NCBI GenBank assembly: GCA_017419405.1
Contig: JAFOLH010000008.1
Location: forward strand, 310,001 to 374,000
Source: Renibacterium sp.
Lineage (GTDB): Bacteria > Actinomycetota > Actinomycetes > Actinomycetales > Micrococcaceae
Length of the DNA stretch: 64,000 nucleotides
Direction: 5' to 3'
Of the stretch, positions 8,990 to 18,094 are shown piece after piece. The notes below the pieces were generated by a model. That model was not told the DNA's origin, ran no database searches, and saw nothing but the letters and a program-made list of their open reading frames with translations. A program made the translations under genes and the position numbers. Every line of letters starts with the position of its first letter. Position 1 is the first letter of the stretch.

Positions 8990-9664
8990 TCAGGGCAGCA
9001 GCGCGGCGAGCGCCATCCGTTCCAGTACCGGCCGGGCGATTTTCGCCGGGGTGGCCCTGCCGGAACGGCTGTGCGAACGCAGCGAGTGCGGGGTCGAATT
9101 GATCAGACCGAATGCGGCGTGGGCCTGCACCCGGAGCTCGACGGTTTCCGCTTCCGGGTGCAACCGGCCCAAGACGTCGACCCACAGTTGCACGTAGTCG
9201 CGCTGCAAGGTCCGCACCGAGTTCCGGTCCACCTCGTTCATGCTGGCCAAGTCGCGGTCCTGGACCCGGATGATGTCGGCGTTGCCGAGCGCGAATTCGA
9301 CGTGGAAAGCGACCAACCGGCGGATGGTCGCTGCCGCGGTGCCGCCGTCGCGGACCACGGCCCGGCCGCCGGCCAGCAATTCTTCGCTGACGTCCAGCAG
9401 CAAAGCGGCCAGGACCGATTGTTTGCCGCTGAAATGCCGGTAGACCGCGGGCCCGCTCACGCCGGCAGCAGCGCCCAGTTCTTCGATCGAGACCCCGTTG
9501 AAGCCACGTTGCGCGAACAGCTCGGCGGCGGCAGCGAGCAGGGCTTCGCGACGGCTTGCCTTGGCCTGGCTGCGCTGGGTGGGCTCGGCGTCGTGGCTCG
9601 CCAGGGCGCCCCGGGCGGGTTCGTCGTCGAGCGGTTCCACGCCAGCTCCTTCCGTGGTGGACAT
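8990..9664 (-). CDS. TetR-family regulator of the acyl-CoA operon
   Basis: TetR repressor, 224 residues from the ATG at 9664 (a GTG one codon upstream at 9667 is an alternative). The N-terminal helix-turn-helix is clear: LFAQRGFNGVSIEELGAAAGVSGPAVYRHFSGKQSVL, about residues 50-88. The C-terminal ligand domain is typical of TetR proteins that respond to acyl-CoA esters. It is divergent from the carboxylase operon, and two matching 16-base sites lie between them, the first only a few bases from its own start codon, so it very likely represses itself and the operon. No Shine-Dalgarno is visible; a TAnnnT box 8 nt ahead of the start allows a leaderless message. Confidence 0.9.
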   Translation of the reverse strand: MSTTEGAGVEPLDDEPARGALASHDAEPTQRSQAKASRREALLAAAAELFAQRGFNGVSIEELGAAAGVSGPAVYRHFSGKQSVLAALLLDVSEELLAGGRAVVRDGGTAAATIRRLVAFHVEFALGNADIIRVQDRDLASMNEVDRNSVRTLQRDYVQLWVDVLGRLHPEAETVELRVQAHAAFGLINSTPHSLRSHSRSGRATPAKIARPVLERMALAALLP

Positions 9665-9668
9665 CACA

Positions 9669-9684
9669 GTTAATAGAGACTAAC
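9669..9684. promoter_or_regulatory. TetR operator copy 1
   Basis: GTTAATAGAGACTAAC: inverted GTTA/TAAC ends, 16 bases. On the other strand it reads GTTAGTCTCTATTAAC and matches copy 2 at 11 of 16 positions, with both outer boxes kept. It abuts the TetR start codon. Binding is inferred. Confidence 0.65.
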
Positions 9685-9694
9685 CTAAATCTCA

Positions 9695-9710
9695 GTTAAC
9701 GAACACTAAC
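9695..9710. promoter_or_regulatory. TetR operator copy 2
   Basis: GTTAACGAACACTAAC, the same GTTA-N8-TAAC design as copy 1 and in the same orientation, 26 bases away centre to centre. It lies 36 bases ahead of the carboxylase beta start, where it would cover that gene's promoter. Confidence 0.65.
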
Positions 9711-9746
9711 CCAAGTCCCGGAGTGGTCCGGTTGAGAGGCGAGTCG

Positions 9747-11354
9747 ATGGAGACTTTGGCGACGTCGGTTGCCCCGGGCAGCGAAAGCTTTGCCGCCAAT
9801 GACGCGGAGCACCGCGTGCTGCTGCGGCAGCTGCGGGAAAAATTGGCGACTGCGGCGCTCGGCGGCCCGGAACGATCCCGGCAACGGCACCTGGACCGCG
9901 GCAAACTACTGCCGCGGGAACGGATCGACCAACTGCTCGACGACGGCAGCCCGTTCCTGGAGATCGCCCCGTTGGCTGCCGACGGGCTGTACGACGACGA
10001 ATGCCCCGGCGCCGGCGTGATTGCCGGCATCGGGCTGGTCCACGGCCGGCAGGTGGTGGTGATTTCCAACGACGCCACGGTCAAAGGCGGCACGTACTAC
10101 CCGATGACCGTGAAGAAGCACCTGCGGGCCCAGGAAGTGGCGCTGGAAAACCGGCTGCCCTGCATTTACCTGGTCGATTCCGGCGGGGCGTTCCTGCCCA
10201 AACAGGACGAGGTGTTCCCGGACAAGGAGCACTTCGGCCGGATCTTCTACAACCAGGCCAAGATGTCTGCCGCGAAAATCCCGCAGATCGCCTCGGTGAT
10301 GGGCTCGTGCACCGCCGGCGGCGCCTACGTTCCGGCAATGAGCGACGAAACCGTGATCGTGCGCAACCAGGGCACGATCTTCCTGGGCGGGCCGCCCTTG
10401 GTGAAGGCCGCGATCGGCGAAATCGTCACCGCCGAAGAACTCGGCGGCGGAGATGTGCACTCCCGGGTTTCCGGGGTCACCGACCATCTGGCGGAGAACG
10501 ACGAACACGCGCTGCAGATCGTCCGGGACATCGTGGCGACCCTGCCGCTTCCGGAGGCCCCGGCCTGGGACACCGTGGAAAGCCGGGACCCGGCGGTCGA
10601 CCCGGCCGAGCTCTACGGCGCGGTCCCGGTCGACGTGCAAGCGCCCTACGACGCCCGCGAGATCATCGCACGGATCGTCGATGCGAGTGAGTTCCACGAG
10701 TTCAAGAAGAACTACGGCACCACCTTGGTCACTGGGTTTGCGCATATCCACGGCCACCCGGTGGGGATCATCGCCAACAACGGCGTGCTGTTCAGCGAAT
10801 CGGCGCTCAAGGGCGCGCACTTCATCGAACTCTGCGACCAGCGCGGGATTCCGCTGCTCTTCCTGCAGAACATCAACGGTTTCATGGTCGGCAAGGACTA
10901 CGAGGCCGGCGGCATCGCCAAGAACGGCGCGAAAATGGTCACCGCGGTGGCTTCCACCCGGGTGCCCAAGCTGACCGTCGTCGTCGGTGGTTCCTTCGGT
11001 GCCGGCAATTACTCGATGTGCGGCCGGGCCTACAGCCCGCGCTTCCTGTGGATGTGGCCGAACGCCCGGATCTCGGTGATGGGCGGCGCGCAGGCATCTT
11101 CGGTGCTGGCCACGGTGCGCCGGGAGCAACTCGAAGGTCGAGGCGAGGCGTGGTCGGCCGAGGCCGAAGCGGAGTTCAAAGCGCCGATCAAGCAGCAGTA
11201 CGAAGATCAGGGCAGCCCGTACTATTCGACCGCCAGGCTGTGGGACGACGGCATCATCGACCCGGCCGATACCAGGGACATCGTAGGGCTCGCGCTCGGA
11301 GTATGTTCGCAGACCCCGCTGCCGGAGACCTCCTTCGGCCTGTTCCGGATGTGA
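9747..11354 (+). CDS. Acyl-CoA carboxylase carboxyltransferase (beta) subunit, methylcrotonoyl-CoA carboxylase-like
   Basis: Carboxyltransferase half of a biotin-dependent acyl-CoA carboxylase; it moves CO2 from carboxybiotin to the acyl-CoA. 535 residues, matching MccB/LiuB-type subunits. Conserved features include [17 protein letters not shown], the oxyanion-hole glycines in [16 protein letters not shown] and the second-half [18 protein letters not shown] with [15 protein letters not shown]. The GTG at 9723 is in frame, but the ATG at 9747 has GAGAGG 6 bases ahead and is preferred. First gene of the operon; the biotin carboxylase follows after 5 bases. The 3-methylcrotonyl-CoA substrate is inferred from the adjacent isovaleryl-CoA dehydrogenase-like gene. 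Confidence 0.92.
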   Translation: METLATSVAPGSESFAANDAEHRVLLRQLREKLATAALGGPERSRQRHLDRGKLLPRERIDQLLDDGSPFLEIAPLAADGLYDDECPGAGVIAGIGLVHGRQVVVISNDATVKGGTYYPMTVKKHLRAQEVALENRLPCIYLVDSGGAFLPKQDEVFPDKEHFGRIFYNQAKMSAAKIPQIASVMGSCTAGGAYVPAMSDETVIVRNQGTIFLGGPPLVKAAIGEIVTAEELGGGDVHSRVSGVTDHLAENDEHALQIVRDIVATLPLPEAPAWDTVESRDPAVDPAELYGAVPVDVQAPYDAREIIARIVDASEFHEFKKNYGTTLVTGFAHIHGHPVGIIANNGVLFSESALKGAHFIELCDQRGIPLLFLQNINGFMVGKDYEAGGIAKNGAKMVTAVASTRVPKLTVVVGGSFGAGNYSMCGRAYSPRFLWMWPNARISVMGGAQASSVLATVRREQLEGRGEAWSAEAEAEFKAPIKQQYEDQGSPYYSTARLWDDGIIDPADTRDIVGLALGVCSQTPLPETSFGLFRM

Positions 11355-11359
11355 GTGCG

Positions 11360-13381
11360 ATGCCAAATAACGAAATGTTCGGTACCGTCTTAGTCGCCAA
11401 CCGTGGCGAAATCGCCTGCCGAGTGATCCGTACCCTGCGTGCCATGGGCATCCGTTCGGTTGCCGTGTACAGCGATGCCGACGCCGGTGCCCGGCACATG
11501 CGCGAAGCCGACGTCGCGGTGCGGATCGGCCCGGCAGCAGCTTCGGAGAGCTATCTCAACATCGACGCGGTTCTGGAAGCTTGCCGGAAAACCGGGGCGC
11601 AAGCGGTGCACCCGGGCTACGGTTTTTTGAGCGAGAACTTGGCCTTCGCGCAGGCCTTGGACCAGGCTGGAATCAGCTTCATCGGCCCCAATTTGGAAGC
11701 GCTCAATGTCATGGGGGACAAGATCCGCTCCAAAAACCACGTGCAGGCAGCCCAGGTGCCGGTGGTGCCGGGGATCGCTGAGCCGGGGCTGTCTGATGAC
11801 GCCCTGATTGCTGCGGCAACCGAGATCGGCTATCCGATTCTGATCAAGCCCTCGGCCGGCGGTGGCGGCAAAGGCATGCACTCGGTGTTCGAGCCGGCTG
11901 AGTTGCCGGCGACGTTGAAGACTGCGCGCCGGGTTGCTGCTTCCGCCTTCGGCGACGACACGCTTTTCCTGGAGCGACTGGTCGCAACGCCGCGGCATAT
12001 CGAAGTCCAAGTGCTCGGTGACAATTTCGGCCAGGTGATCCACCTGGGCGAGCGGGAATGCTCGCTGCAGCGCCGGCATCAAAAGGTGATCGAAGAAGCG
12101 CCGTCGGCGTTGCTGGATGAGGCAACCCGCGCCCGGATCGGTGCAGCCGCCTGCAACGCCGCACGCAGTGTGAATTACACCGGGGCCGGCACGGTCGAGT
12201 TCCTGGTCTCCGACGATGCACCGGACGAGTTTTTCTTCATGGAGATGAACACCCGCCTGCAGGTGGAGCACCCGGTGACCGAATTGGTGACCGGCGTCGA
12301 TCTGGTCGAGTGGCAGATCCGGATTGCTGCGGGGGAGAAGCTAACGCTCAACCAGGATGACATCGTCTTGAACGGCCACGCGGTCGAAGCCCGGCTGTAC
12401 GCGGAAAACCCGGAACAGGGATTCCTGCCGGAGACCGGAAGCGTGTTGTCGCTCGCCGAATCAGCGCTTGCGCGCAATGACTCGGCACTTTTGCCAGGGC
12501 TGGAGATCGGCTCGAATTACGATCCGATGCTGGCCAAGGTCATCGTCTGGGCGGAAGACCGGGACAAGGCGCTCAGCACGCTCGATGCCGCGCTCGCCGA
12601 AACGTCGGTTCTGGGCGTGAAAACCAACACCGAGTACTTGCGCCTGCTGATCAACGACGACGACGTCCGTGCCGGACGGCTCGACACCACCATGATCGAA
12701 CGCAAGCTGCCGGAATTCGTTTTTGCCGCTCCAGGCGAGTCGGAGTTGCAAGCTGCGGCCCAGTTCTTTGCCGCGCAACTGATCGGTCGGACGGCGATCG
12801 GGGATTCAGCCTGGGGATCGGCGAACGGCTGGCGGATCGGCGCGCACCGCCCGTTGGCGTTCTCGATTGCGAACGGTGTGGAAAATCACCAGGTCGTGGT
12901 TGCGGACGGCGAGTTGGAGCTTGACGACGGCAAGCTTGCGCTGACCGTCGACGGCGTTCGGCAGCAGTGGGACTACGCTTTCGACCCGGAGACCGACACC
13001 CTCTGGCTCGGCCGGAACGGCGTCAGTTTCGCTTTGCGCAAGCGCAGCCGCCAGGAAATTGTCGAAGCCAAGAACGCCTCCATGGGCCGGGTTGCCGGCA
13101 GCGCCGACCCTGAAGTGCGCTCGCCGATGCCGGGCACCGTGGTGTCGGTTTCGGTGTCCGATGGCGATGAGGTAGCCGAGGGGCAAACCCTGCTCGCGGT
13201 CGAGGCCATGAAGATGGAGCACCAACTCGTCGCTGCGGTGGCCGGCGTCGTCAAGCTCGCCGCGGCCACCGGAAATCTGGTCAAAGCCAATCAGATCTTG
13301 GCCACCATCCATCCTTTTGAATCAGCTCGCCCCCAGCAATCCGCTGCAGCAGATCCCGCCCAGAACCAGGAGCAATCATGA
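11360..13381 (+). CDS. Acyl-CoA carboxylase alpha subunit (biotin carboxylase and biotin carrier)
   Basis: 673-residue alpha subunit: an N-terminal biotin carboxylase ([19 protein letters not shown]-grasp [27 protein letters not shown]) followed by a linker and a C-terminal biotinyl domain with the lysine in [10 protein letters not shown]. Together with the beta subunit it forms a complete acyl-CoA carboxylase; the length and fused biotinyl domain fit 3-methylcrotonyl-CoA carboxylase. The ATG at 11360 is chosen; a GTG at 11351 overlapping the previous stop is also in frame. The stop overlaps the next start (ATGA). Its biotin may come from the bio operon 5 kb downstream. Confidence 0.92.
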   Translation: MPNNEMFGTVLVANRGEIACRVIRTLRAMGIRSVAVYSDADAGARHMREADVAVRIGPAAASESYLNIDAVLEACRKTGAQAVHPGYGFLSENLAFAQALDQAGISFIGPNLEALNVMGDKIRSKNHVQAAQVPVVPGIAEPGLSDDALIAAATEIGYPILIKPSAGGGGKGMHSVFEPAELPATLKTARRVAASAFGDDTLFLERLVATPRHIEVQVLGDNFGQVIHLGERECSLQRRHQKVIEEAPSALLDEATRARIGAAACNAARSVNYTGAGTVEFLVSDDAPDEFFFMEMNTRLQVEHPVTELVTGVDLVEWQIRIAAGEKLTLNQDDIVLNGHAVEARLYAENPEQGFLPETGSVLSLAESALARNDSALLPGLEIGSNYDPMLAKVIVWAEDRDKALSTLDAALAETSVLGVKTNTEYLRLLINDDDVRAGRLDTTMIERKLPEFVFAAPGESELQAAAQFFAAQLIGRTAIGDSAWGSANGWRIGAHRPLAFSIANGVENHQVVVADGELELDDGKLALTVDGVRQQWDYAFDPETDTLWLGRNGVSFALRKRSRQEIVEAKNASMGRVAGSADPEVRSPMPGTVVSVSVSDGDEVAEGQTLLAVEAMKMEHQLVAAVAGVVKLAAATGNLVKANQILATIHPFESARPQQSAAADPAQNQEQS

Positions 13382-14550
13382 CCGATCCCGACAGCTACGG
13401 ACTGAGCGAGGAATACCAGGACCTCAGCGACACGGTGCGCGAATTCGCCGATGAGGTGGTGGCTCCGGTCTCCGCCAAGCACGATGAGGAACACAGCTTC
13501 CCCTACGAAGTGGTGAAGCAAATGGGCGAGATGGGCTTGTTCGGCCTGCCGTTCCCGGAAGAGTTCGGCGGCATGGACGGGGACTACTTCGCGCTCGCGC
13601 TGGCCCTGGAGCAGTTGGGCCGGGTGGACCAGTCGGTGGCGATCACCCTGGAGGCCGGGGTCTCGCTCGGCGCAATGCCGATCCACCGGTTCGGCACCCA
13701 GGAGCAAAAAGAAGCCTGGCTGCCGATGCTCGCCTCGGGCCAGGCGCTGGCCGGCTTCGGGCTGACCGAGCCGGAAGCCGGCTCGGATGCCGGCGGCACC
13801 AAGACCAAGGCCCGGCGCGAAGCCGGCCACTGGGTGATCGACGGCAATAAAGAGTTCATCACCAACTCCGGAACCGATATCACCCGGCTGGTCACGGTCA
13901 CTGCGGTGACCGGTGAGTCGACTCGTGCGGACGGAAGTGTCAAAAAGGAAATCTCCACGATTCTGGTGCCCACTGATACCGAAGGCTTCACTGCGGAGAA
14001 GGCCTACAACAAAGTCGGCTGGAATGCCTCGGACACGCATCCGTTGACGCTCGCCGACGTACGGGTTCCGGAAGCCAACCTGCTCGGTGTGGAAGGGCGG
14101 GGCTACGCGAATTTCCTGTCGATCCTGGATGAGGGCCGGATCGCGATCGCCGCATTGGCCACCGGTGCCGCGCAGGGCTGCGTCGATGAATCGGTGCGTT
14201 ACGCCAAGGAGCGGATGGCCTTCGGCAACAACATCGGCAAGTATCAGGCGATCCAGTTCAAAATCGCCCGGATGGCCGCCCGGGCGCACACCGCGAGGCT
14301 GGCCTACTACGACGCGGCAGCCCGGATGCTGGCCGGAAAACCGTTCAAGACCGAAGCCGCGATCGCCAAAATGGTGGCCGGCGAGGCTGCCATGGACAAC
14401 GCCCGCGACGCCACTCAGGTTTTCGGCGGCTACGGCTTCATGAACGAGTTCCGGGTTGCGCGCCACTACCGGGACTCGAAGATACTGGAAGTAGGCGAAG
14501 GCACCACTGAAGTCCAGCTGATGCTGATCGCCCGCGACTTGGGTCTCTGA
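13378..14550 (+). CDS. Acyl-CoA dehydrogenase, isovaleryl-CoA dehydrogenase-like
   Basis: FAD-dependent acyl-CoA dehydrogenase, 390 residues. Family signatures are present: [18 protein letters not shown] (FAD/substrate binding) and, near the C-terminus, [38 protein letters not shown]. In this operon it would oxidise isovaleryl-CoA to 3-methylcrotonyl-CoA, the substrate of the carboxylase encoded just before it; short-chain or 2-methyl-branched substrates are possible. The catalytic base of isovaleryl-CoA dehydrogenases differs in position from that of most other family members, and I could not settle it by eye. The ATG overlaps the previous stop by four bases. Confidence 0.9.
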   Translation: MTDPDSYGLSEEYQDLSDTVREFADEVVAPVSAKHDEEHSFPYEVVKQMGEMGLFGLPFPEEFGGMDGDYFALALALEQLGRVDQSVAITLEAGVSLGAMPIHRFGTQEQKEAWLPMLASGQALAGFGLTEPEAGSDAGGTKTKARREAGHWVIDGNKEFITNSGTDITRLVTVTAVTGESTRADGSVKKEISTILVPTDTEGFTAEKAYNKVGWNASDTHPLTLADVRVPEANLLGVEGRGYANFLSILDEGRIAIAALATGAAQGCVDESVRYAKERMAFGNNIGKYQAIQFKIARMAARAHTARLAYYDAAARMLAGKPFKTEAAIAKMVAGEAAMDNARDATQVFGGYGFMNEFRVARHYRDSKILEVGEGTTEVQLMLIARDLGL

Positions 14551-14578
14551 GCAGCGCCGTTGAGAAGATGGAGTGACG

Positions 14579-15394
14579 ATGATCGACAAAACTGTGCCGA
14601 CGGCCGCCGAGGCGGTCGCTGATATTCCGGATGGCGCCTCGCTTGCGGTCGGCGGCTTCGGATTGTGCGGTATTCCGGTGGCGTTGATCGACGCGCTGCA
14701 CCGGCAAGGCAGCACCGACCTGGAGACCGTCAGCAACAACTGCGGCGTCGACGGCTGGGGCCTGGGCATTCTGCTCAACGACCGCCGGATCCGGCGCACC
14801 GTGTCTTCCTACGTGGGGGAGAACAAGGAGTTCGCCCGGCAGTACCTTGCCGGAGAGCTCGAAGTCGTGCTCACCCCGCAAGGCACCCTCGCCGAGAAAC
14901 TGCGGGCCGGCGGCGCCGGGATTCCGGCGTTTTTCACCACGGCCGGTGTGGGTACCCAAGTCGCCGAAGGCGGCCTGCCGCAGAAGTACGACGCCGAGGG
15001 GAATGTCGCGATCGCCTCGGCAGCCAAAGAGGTCCGCGAATTCAACGGGGCCGAGTACGTGCTGGAAGATTCGCTGACGCCGGATTTCGCGCTGGTGCAC
15101 GCGGCCAAGGGCGACCGGCACGGGAACCTGGTGTTCCACGCCACCGCGATGAACTTCAACCCGCTCTGTGCGATGGCCGGCAAGATCACCATCGCCGAGG
15201 TGGAAGAGCTGGTCGAACCCGGGGAGTTGGATCCGGAACACATCCACCTGCCCGGGATCTTCGTGCAACGGGTGGTGCACGTTCCGGCCGGTTCGGAACA
15301 TGCCGAGAAGCGGATCGAGAAGCGGACGGTTTCGGCCTCGCCGGCGGACACCGAAGCGATTGCGGCAACCCAGAACCAAGTAGTGGGAGGCTAA
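14579..15394 (+). CDS. scoA: 3-oxoacid CoA-transferase subunit A
   Basis: Subunit A of a succinyl-CoA:3-oxoacid CoA-transferase, which activates acetoacetate to acetoacetyl-CoA. 271 residues from the ATG at 14579, which has GGAG 5 bases upstream; GTG at 14573 is less likely. Typical motifs are [22 protein letters not shown] and [11 protein letters not shown] near the N-terminus, and [21 protein letters not shown]. Subunit B follows after 4 bases. In a leucine pathway this enzyme would use the acetoacetate released by the final lyase. Confidence 0.93.
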   Translation: MIDKTVPTAAEAVADIPDGASLAVGGFGLCGIPVALIDALHRQGSTDLETVSNNCGVDGWGLGILLNDRRIRRTVSSYVGENKEFARQYLAGELEVVLTPQGTLAEKLRAGGAGIPAFFTTAGVGTQVAEGGLPQKYDAEGNVAIASAAKEVREFNGAEYVLEDSLTPDFALVHAAKGDRHGNLVFHATAMNFNPLCAMAGKITIAEVEELVEPGELDPEHIHLPGIFVQRVVHVPAGSEHAEKRIEKRTVSASPADTEAIAATQNQVVGG

Positions 15395-15398
15395 CGCC

Positions 15399-16070
15399 AT
15401 GACATCGGAAACCAAGGGGCTGTCGCGGAACGAACTCGCGGCGCGGGTCGCCCAGGAACTGGAAAACGGCCAATACGTCAACCTCGGCATCGGCATGCCG
15501 ACGCTGATCCCGAACTACATCCCGGCCGACGTCGAAGTCGTGCTGCACTCGGAGAACGGGATCCTGGGCACGGGCCCGTACCCGGCTGAAGATGCCGTGG
15601 ATCCGGACCTGATCAACGCCGGCAAGGAGACCGTGACGGTCAACAAGGGCGCGGCGTTCTTCGACTCGGCGGCGTCCTTCGGCATGGTCCGCGGCGGCCA
15701 CGTCGACGTCGCGGTGCTCGGTGCCATGGAAGTGGCGCAGAACGGCGACCTGGCCAACTGGATGATCCCGGGCAAGATGGTCAAAGGCATGGGCGGCGCG
15801 ATGGATCTGGTGTTCGGCGCGAAGCGGCTCATCGTGATGATGGAGCATGTGGACAAGAACGGCAATCCGAAAATCCTGGCCGAGTGCACCTTGCCGTTGA
15901 CCGGCAAAGGCTGCGTGGACCGGATCATCACGGATCTGGCCGTGATCGACGTGGTGCTGGGCGCGGACGGCAAGAAACACTTGGAGCTGCGCGAAACTGC
16001 ACCCGGGATTTCCGTCGAGCAGGTCATCGAAGCGACCGGGGCGCCGCTCGAGGTGGTGCTGCATGACTGA
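15399..16070 (+). CDS. scoB: 3-oxoacid CoA-transferase subunit B
   Basis: Subunit B, 223 residues. It carries the catalytic glutamate region of family I CoA-transferases ([16 protein letters not shown]; the glutamate forms the acyl anhydride) and the glycine-rich [13 protein letters not shown] and [23 protein letters not shown] stretches. Its stop lies inside the start of the MaoC gene (8-base overlap), so the two are coupled. Confidence 0.94.
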   Translation: MTSETKGLSRNELAARVAQELENGQYVNLGIGMPTLIPNYIPADVEVVLHSENGILGTGPYPAEDAVDPDLINAGKETVTVNKGAAFFDSAASFGMVRGGHVDVAVLGAMEVAQNGDLANWMIPGKMVKGMGGAMDLVFGAKRLIVMMEHVDKNGNPKILAECTLPLTGKGCVDRIITDLAVIDVVLGADGKKHLELRETAPGISVEQVIEATGAPLEVVLHD

Positions 16071-16599
16071 CGCCGGGGGCGCGGCAGCCGAGGCCCCGGC
16101 ACCGCGGCGCATCGAACAACGCGGGCTGTACCTGGACGAACTGCAGACCGATGTGGTCTACGCCCACCGGCCCGGCCGCACCGTGACCGAGGCGGACAAC
16201 GTGCTGTTCACCACGCTGACCATGAACAGCCAGGCTTTGCACCTGGACGCCGCCTGGAGCGCCAGCCAGCCGTTCGGCCAACGCTTGGTGAACTCGATGT
16301 TCACGCTTTCCACGGTCATCGGCCTCTCCGTGGCCCAGCTGACCCAAGGGACCATCATCGGTCAGCTCGGACTCGACGACGTGCGGTTCCCGCACCCGGT
16401 GTTCCACGGCGATACGCTGTACGCGGAAACCGTGGTGACCGAGAAACGGCTTTCCGCCTCGCGTCCGGGCCAGGGCATTGCCACCATGAAGTTGCTGGGC
16501 AAAAACCAGAACGGGGTGGTCGTCGCCGAAGCCACCCGGAGCTGCCTGATCTGGGCGAATCAGGCTGCGGCCATGGCGATCGAGCCGACGGAGGTCTGA
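16063..16599 (+). CDS. MaoC-family hydratase/dehydratase
   Basis: Hot-dog fold enoyl-CoA hydratase-like protein, 178 residues, single domain. The segment [26 protein letters not shown] carries the hydratase-2 type asparagine and histidine positions, and [17 protein letters not shown] is typical of MaoC proteins. In its operon context the reaction expected is hydration of 3-methylglutaconyl-CoA to 3-hydroxy-3-methylglutaryl-CoA, a step usually done by a crotonase-fold enzyme (LiuC/AUH); no crotonase gene is present here. The assignment of the reaction is inference. It is also similar to mesaconyl-CoA hydratase-like members. Confidence 0.88.
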   Translation: MTDAGGAAAEAPAPRRIEQRGLYLDELQTDVVYAHRPGRTVTEADNVLFTTLTMNSQALHLDAAWSASQPFGQRLVNSMFTLSTVIGLSVAQLTQGTIIGQLGLDDVRFPHPVFHGDTLYAETVVTEKRLSASRPGQGIATMKLLGKNQNGVVVAEATRSCLIWANQAAAMAIEPTEV

Positions 16600-16601
16600 A
16601 C

Positions 16602-17465
16602 ATGGCGGGAATCCAGCGGACGCAGCACGTTGCGGAGCACTTCACGATGGGCCCGGCGGTGCTGTTCTGCCCTGCCGACCGGCCGGAGCGCTACGCGAAG
16701 GCGGCCGAGCGCGCCGATGCGGTGATTCTGGACTTGGAAGACGCGGTGGCTCCGGACGCCAAGGAGCAGGCGCGGAAGAACCTGATCGAGCAGCCACTGG
16801 ACCCGGAACGGACCATCGTGCGGATCAACGCTGCCGGCACCCCGGATTTCGCGCTCGACCTGGACGCGGTGGCCCAGACCGCCTACCGGACCGTGATGCT
16901 CGCCAAAGCGGAATCGGCGGAGCAGCTGCGTGCGATCGCCGACGGCGGTGTGCAGCCGCGGGCTTCGATCCGGGTGATCGCGCTGTGCGAAACCGCGCTC
17001 GGGGTGCTGCGTGCCGCGGAGCTTGCGCAAGAACCCAATGTGGTCGGATTGATGTGGGGTGCCGAAGATCTGGTGGCTTCCCTGGGCGGCACCGCCTCGC
17101 GCGACGAGGCGGGGCACTACCGGGCGGTTGCGCGGCAGGCCCGCGCGCAGGTGCTGTTGGCCGCGGGCGCCTTCGGCAAAGCGGCGATCGACGCGGTGTA
17201 CCTGGACATCCCGGACACCGCGGGTTTGACGCTGGAGGTGCGCGATGCGGTGGCCTCCGGATTCACTGCGACGGCCTGCATCCACCCGTCCCAGGTGCCG
17301 GTGATCCGGGACGGGTATTCGCCGAGCGAAGCGCAGCTCGGCCAAGCCCGGGAGCTGCTGGCGGCTGCCGCAGCCGCAGGGAACGGGGTTTTCCGTTTCC
17401 AGGGCGCGATGGTGGACGGCCCGGTGCTCAGGCACGCGGAGCAGGTATTGCGGCGAGCCCGCTGA
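16602..17465 (+). CDS. CoA ester lyase (HpcH/HpaI-CitE family)
   Basis: TIM-barrel Mg2+-dependent lyase of the citrate-lyase beta/malyl-CoA lyase family, 287 residues. LDLEDAVAPDAKEQAR, LCETALGV, WGAEDLVASLGG and CIHPSQVPVI match the family's substrate and metal sites. An RBS (GGAGG) precedes the ATG. As the last gene of an apparent leucine operon with no HMG-CoA lyase, it may cleave HMG-CoA to acetyl-CoA and acetoacetate, the latter used by ScoAB; alternatives are citramalyl-CoA or malyl-CoA cleavage. Its last 38 bases overlap the convergent bioQ gene. Confidence 0.87.
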   Translation: MAGIQRTQHVAEHFTMGPAVLFCPADRPERYAKAAERADAVILDLEDAVAPDAKEQARKNLIEQPLDPERTIVRINAAGTPDFALDLDAVAQTAYRTVMLAKAESAEQLRAIADGGVQPRASIRVIALCETALGVLRAAELAQEPNVVGLMWGAEDLVASLGGTASRDEAGHYRAVARQARAQVLLAAGAFGKAAIDAVYLDIPDTAGLTLEVRDAVASGFTATACIHPSQVPVIRDGYSPSEAQLGQARELLAAAAAAGNGVFRFQGAMVDGPVLRHAEQVLRRAR

Positions 17466-17991
17466 GGATCGCATCCACGCCGAAGGCGAAATCCTCGGCC
17501 GCGTGCTCCGCGACCGCCGTCGGGCTGTCCGCAGCGGGCACCGCCCCGCTGCTGATCAAGCTGGACCGGGTCTGCTCTTCGGCGAGCGCGCCCAGCATGA
17601 AGTGGATCAGCACTCGGGAGCCGCGGCCTTCGACCGCGTCCTGATCCAAGATCCGGCGCAGCTCGGCGAACGGGGCCAAACGGTAAGGGGCCAAGGCCTG
17701 CGCCAGGGAGACTACTTCGGCGCTGTCCTGGACGGCGAGCAATCTGTGCCGCAAGTCCAGAGCGAGCTGCCGTGCGGCGTCGGCCGGCGGAACCTGTTCG
17801 GCGATCGGCAGGTCGGCGAGCAGCACCTCGGCGAGTCCGTAGAGCAGATCCTGTTTGCTGGGCACATGCCAGTACAGGGCTCCGGCCTGGACGCCGAGTT
17901 CTTTGGCAAGTCTGCGCATCGACAGATCGGCCAGTCCGTAATCCCGCAATACTGAGAAAGCGGCATCCACGATTCGTTCGCGTGAGAGCAC
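17428..17991 (-). CDS. bioQ: TetR-family biotin repressor, BioQ-like
   Basis: 187-residue TetR protein with an N-terminal helix-turn-helix (LSMRRLAKELGVQAGALYWHVPSKQDLL, about residues 23-50) and a TetR_C-type ligand domain. BioQ is the TetR repressor of biotin genes in corynebacteria and mycobacteria. This gene is divergent from bioBAFD, and a perfect TGAAC-N3-GTTCA palindrome lies between them, close to the BioQ operator described from those groups. The GTG start has AGGAGG 9 bases upstream. The gene converges on, and overlaps by 38 bases, the CoA ester lyase gene. Naming rests on context and operator match. Confidence 0.85.
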   Translation of the reverse strand: MLSRERIVDAAFSVLRDYGLADLSMRRLAKELGVQAGALYWHVPSKQDLLYGLAEVLLADLPIAEQVPPADAARQLALDLRHRLLAVQDSAEVVSLAQALAPYRLAPFAELRRILDQDAVEGRGSRVLIHFMLGALAEEQTRSSLISSGAVPAADSPTAVAEHAAEDFAFGVDAILSGLAAIPAPRA

Positions 17992-18064
17992 GGGTGAAAA
18001 CCTCCTGCCAAAACCTTAGGCCATCGCGCCGTCTGCTTGACTTTCAGGCGGCGGTCCAAAACAC

Positions 18065-18094
18065 TTGAACGGTGTTCAATAAAACAGTGTTCAA
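18065..18094. promoter_or_regulatory. BioQ operator at the bioB start
   Basis: TTGAACGGTGTTCAA at 18065-18079 is a perfect 15-base palindrome. A second GTTCAA half-site with a degenerate left half follows at 18089-18094. The operator covers the first possible bioB start codon, so bound repressor would block transcription start. Operator form matches the known BioQ pattern; binding here is inferred. Confidence 0.75.

Noticed and set aside
9723-9746. GTG at 9723 as start of the carboxylase beta gene
   Set aside because: No RBS, and it lies just after the operator; the ATG at 9747 has GAGAGG at a good distance.
11360-13381. Acetyl-/propionyl-CoA carboxylase alpha serving fatty acid synthesis
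   Set aside because: Possible by family, but the isovaleryl-CoA dehydrogenase-like and acetoacetate CoA-transferase neighbours favour a catabolic methylcrotonyl-CoA role; left as a general call.
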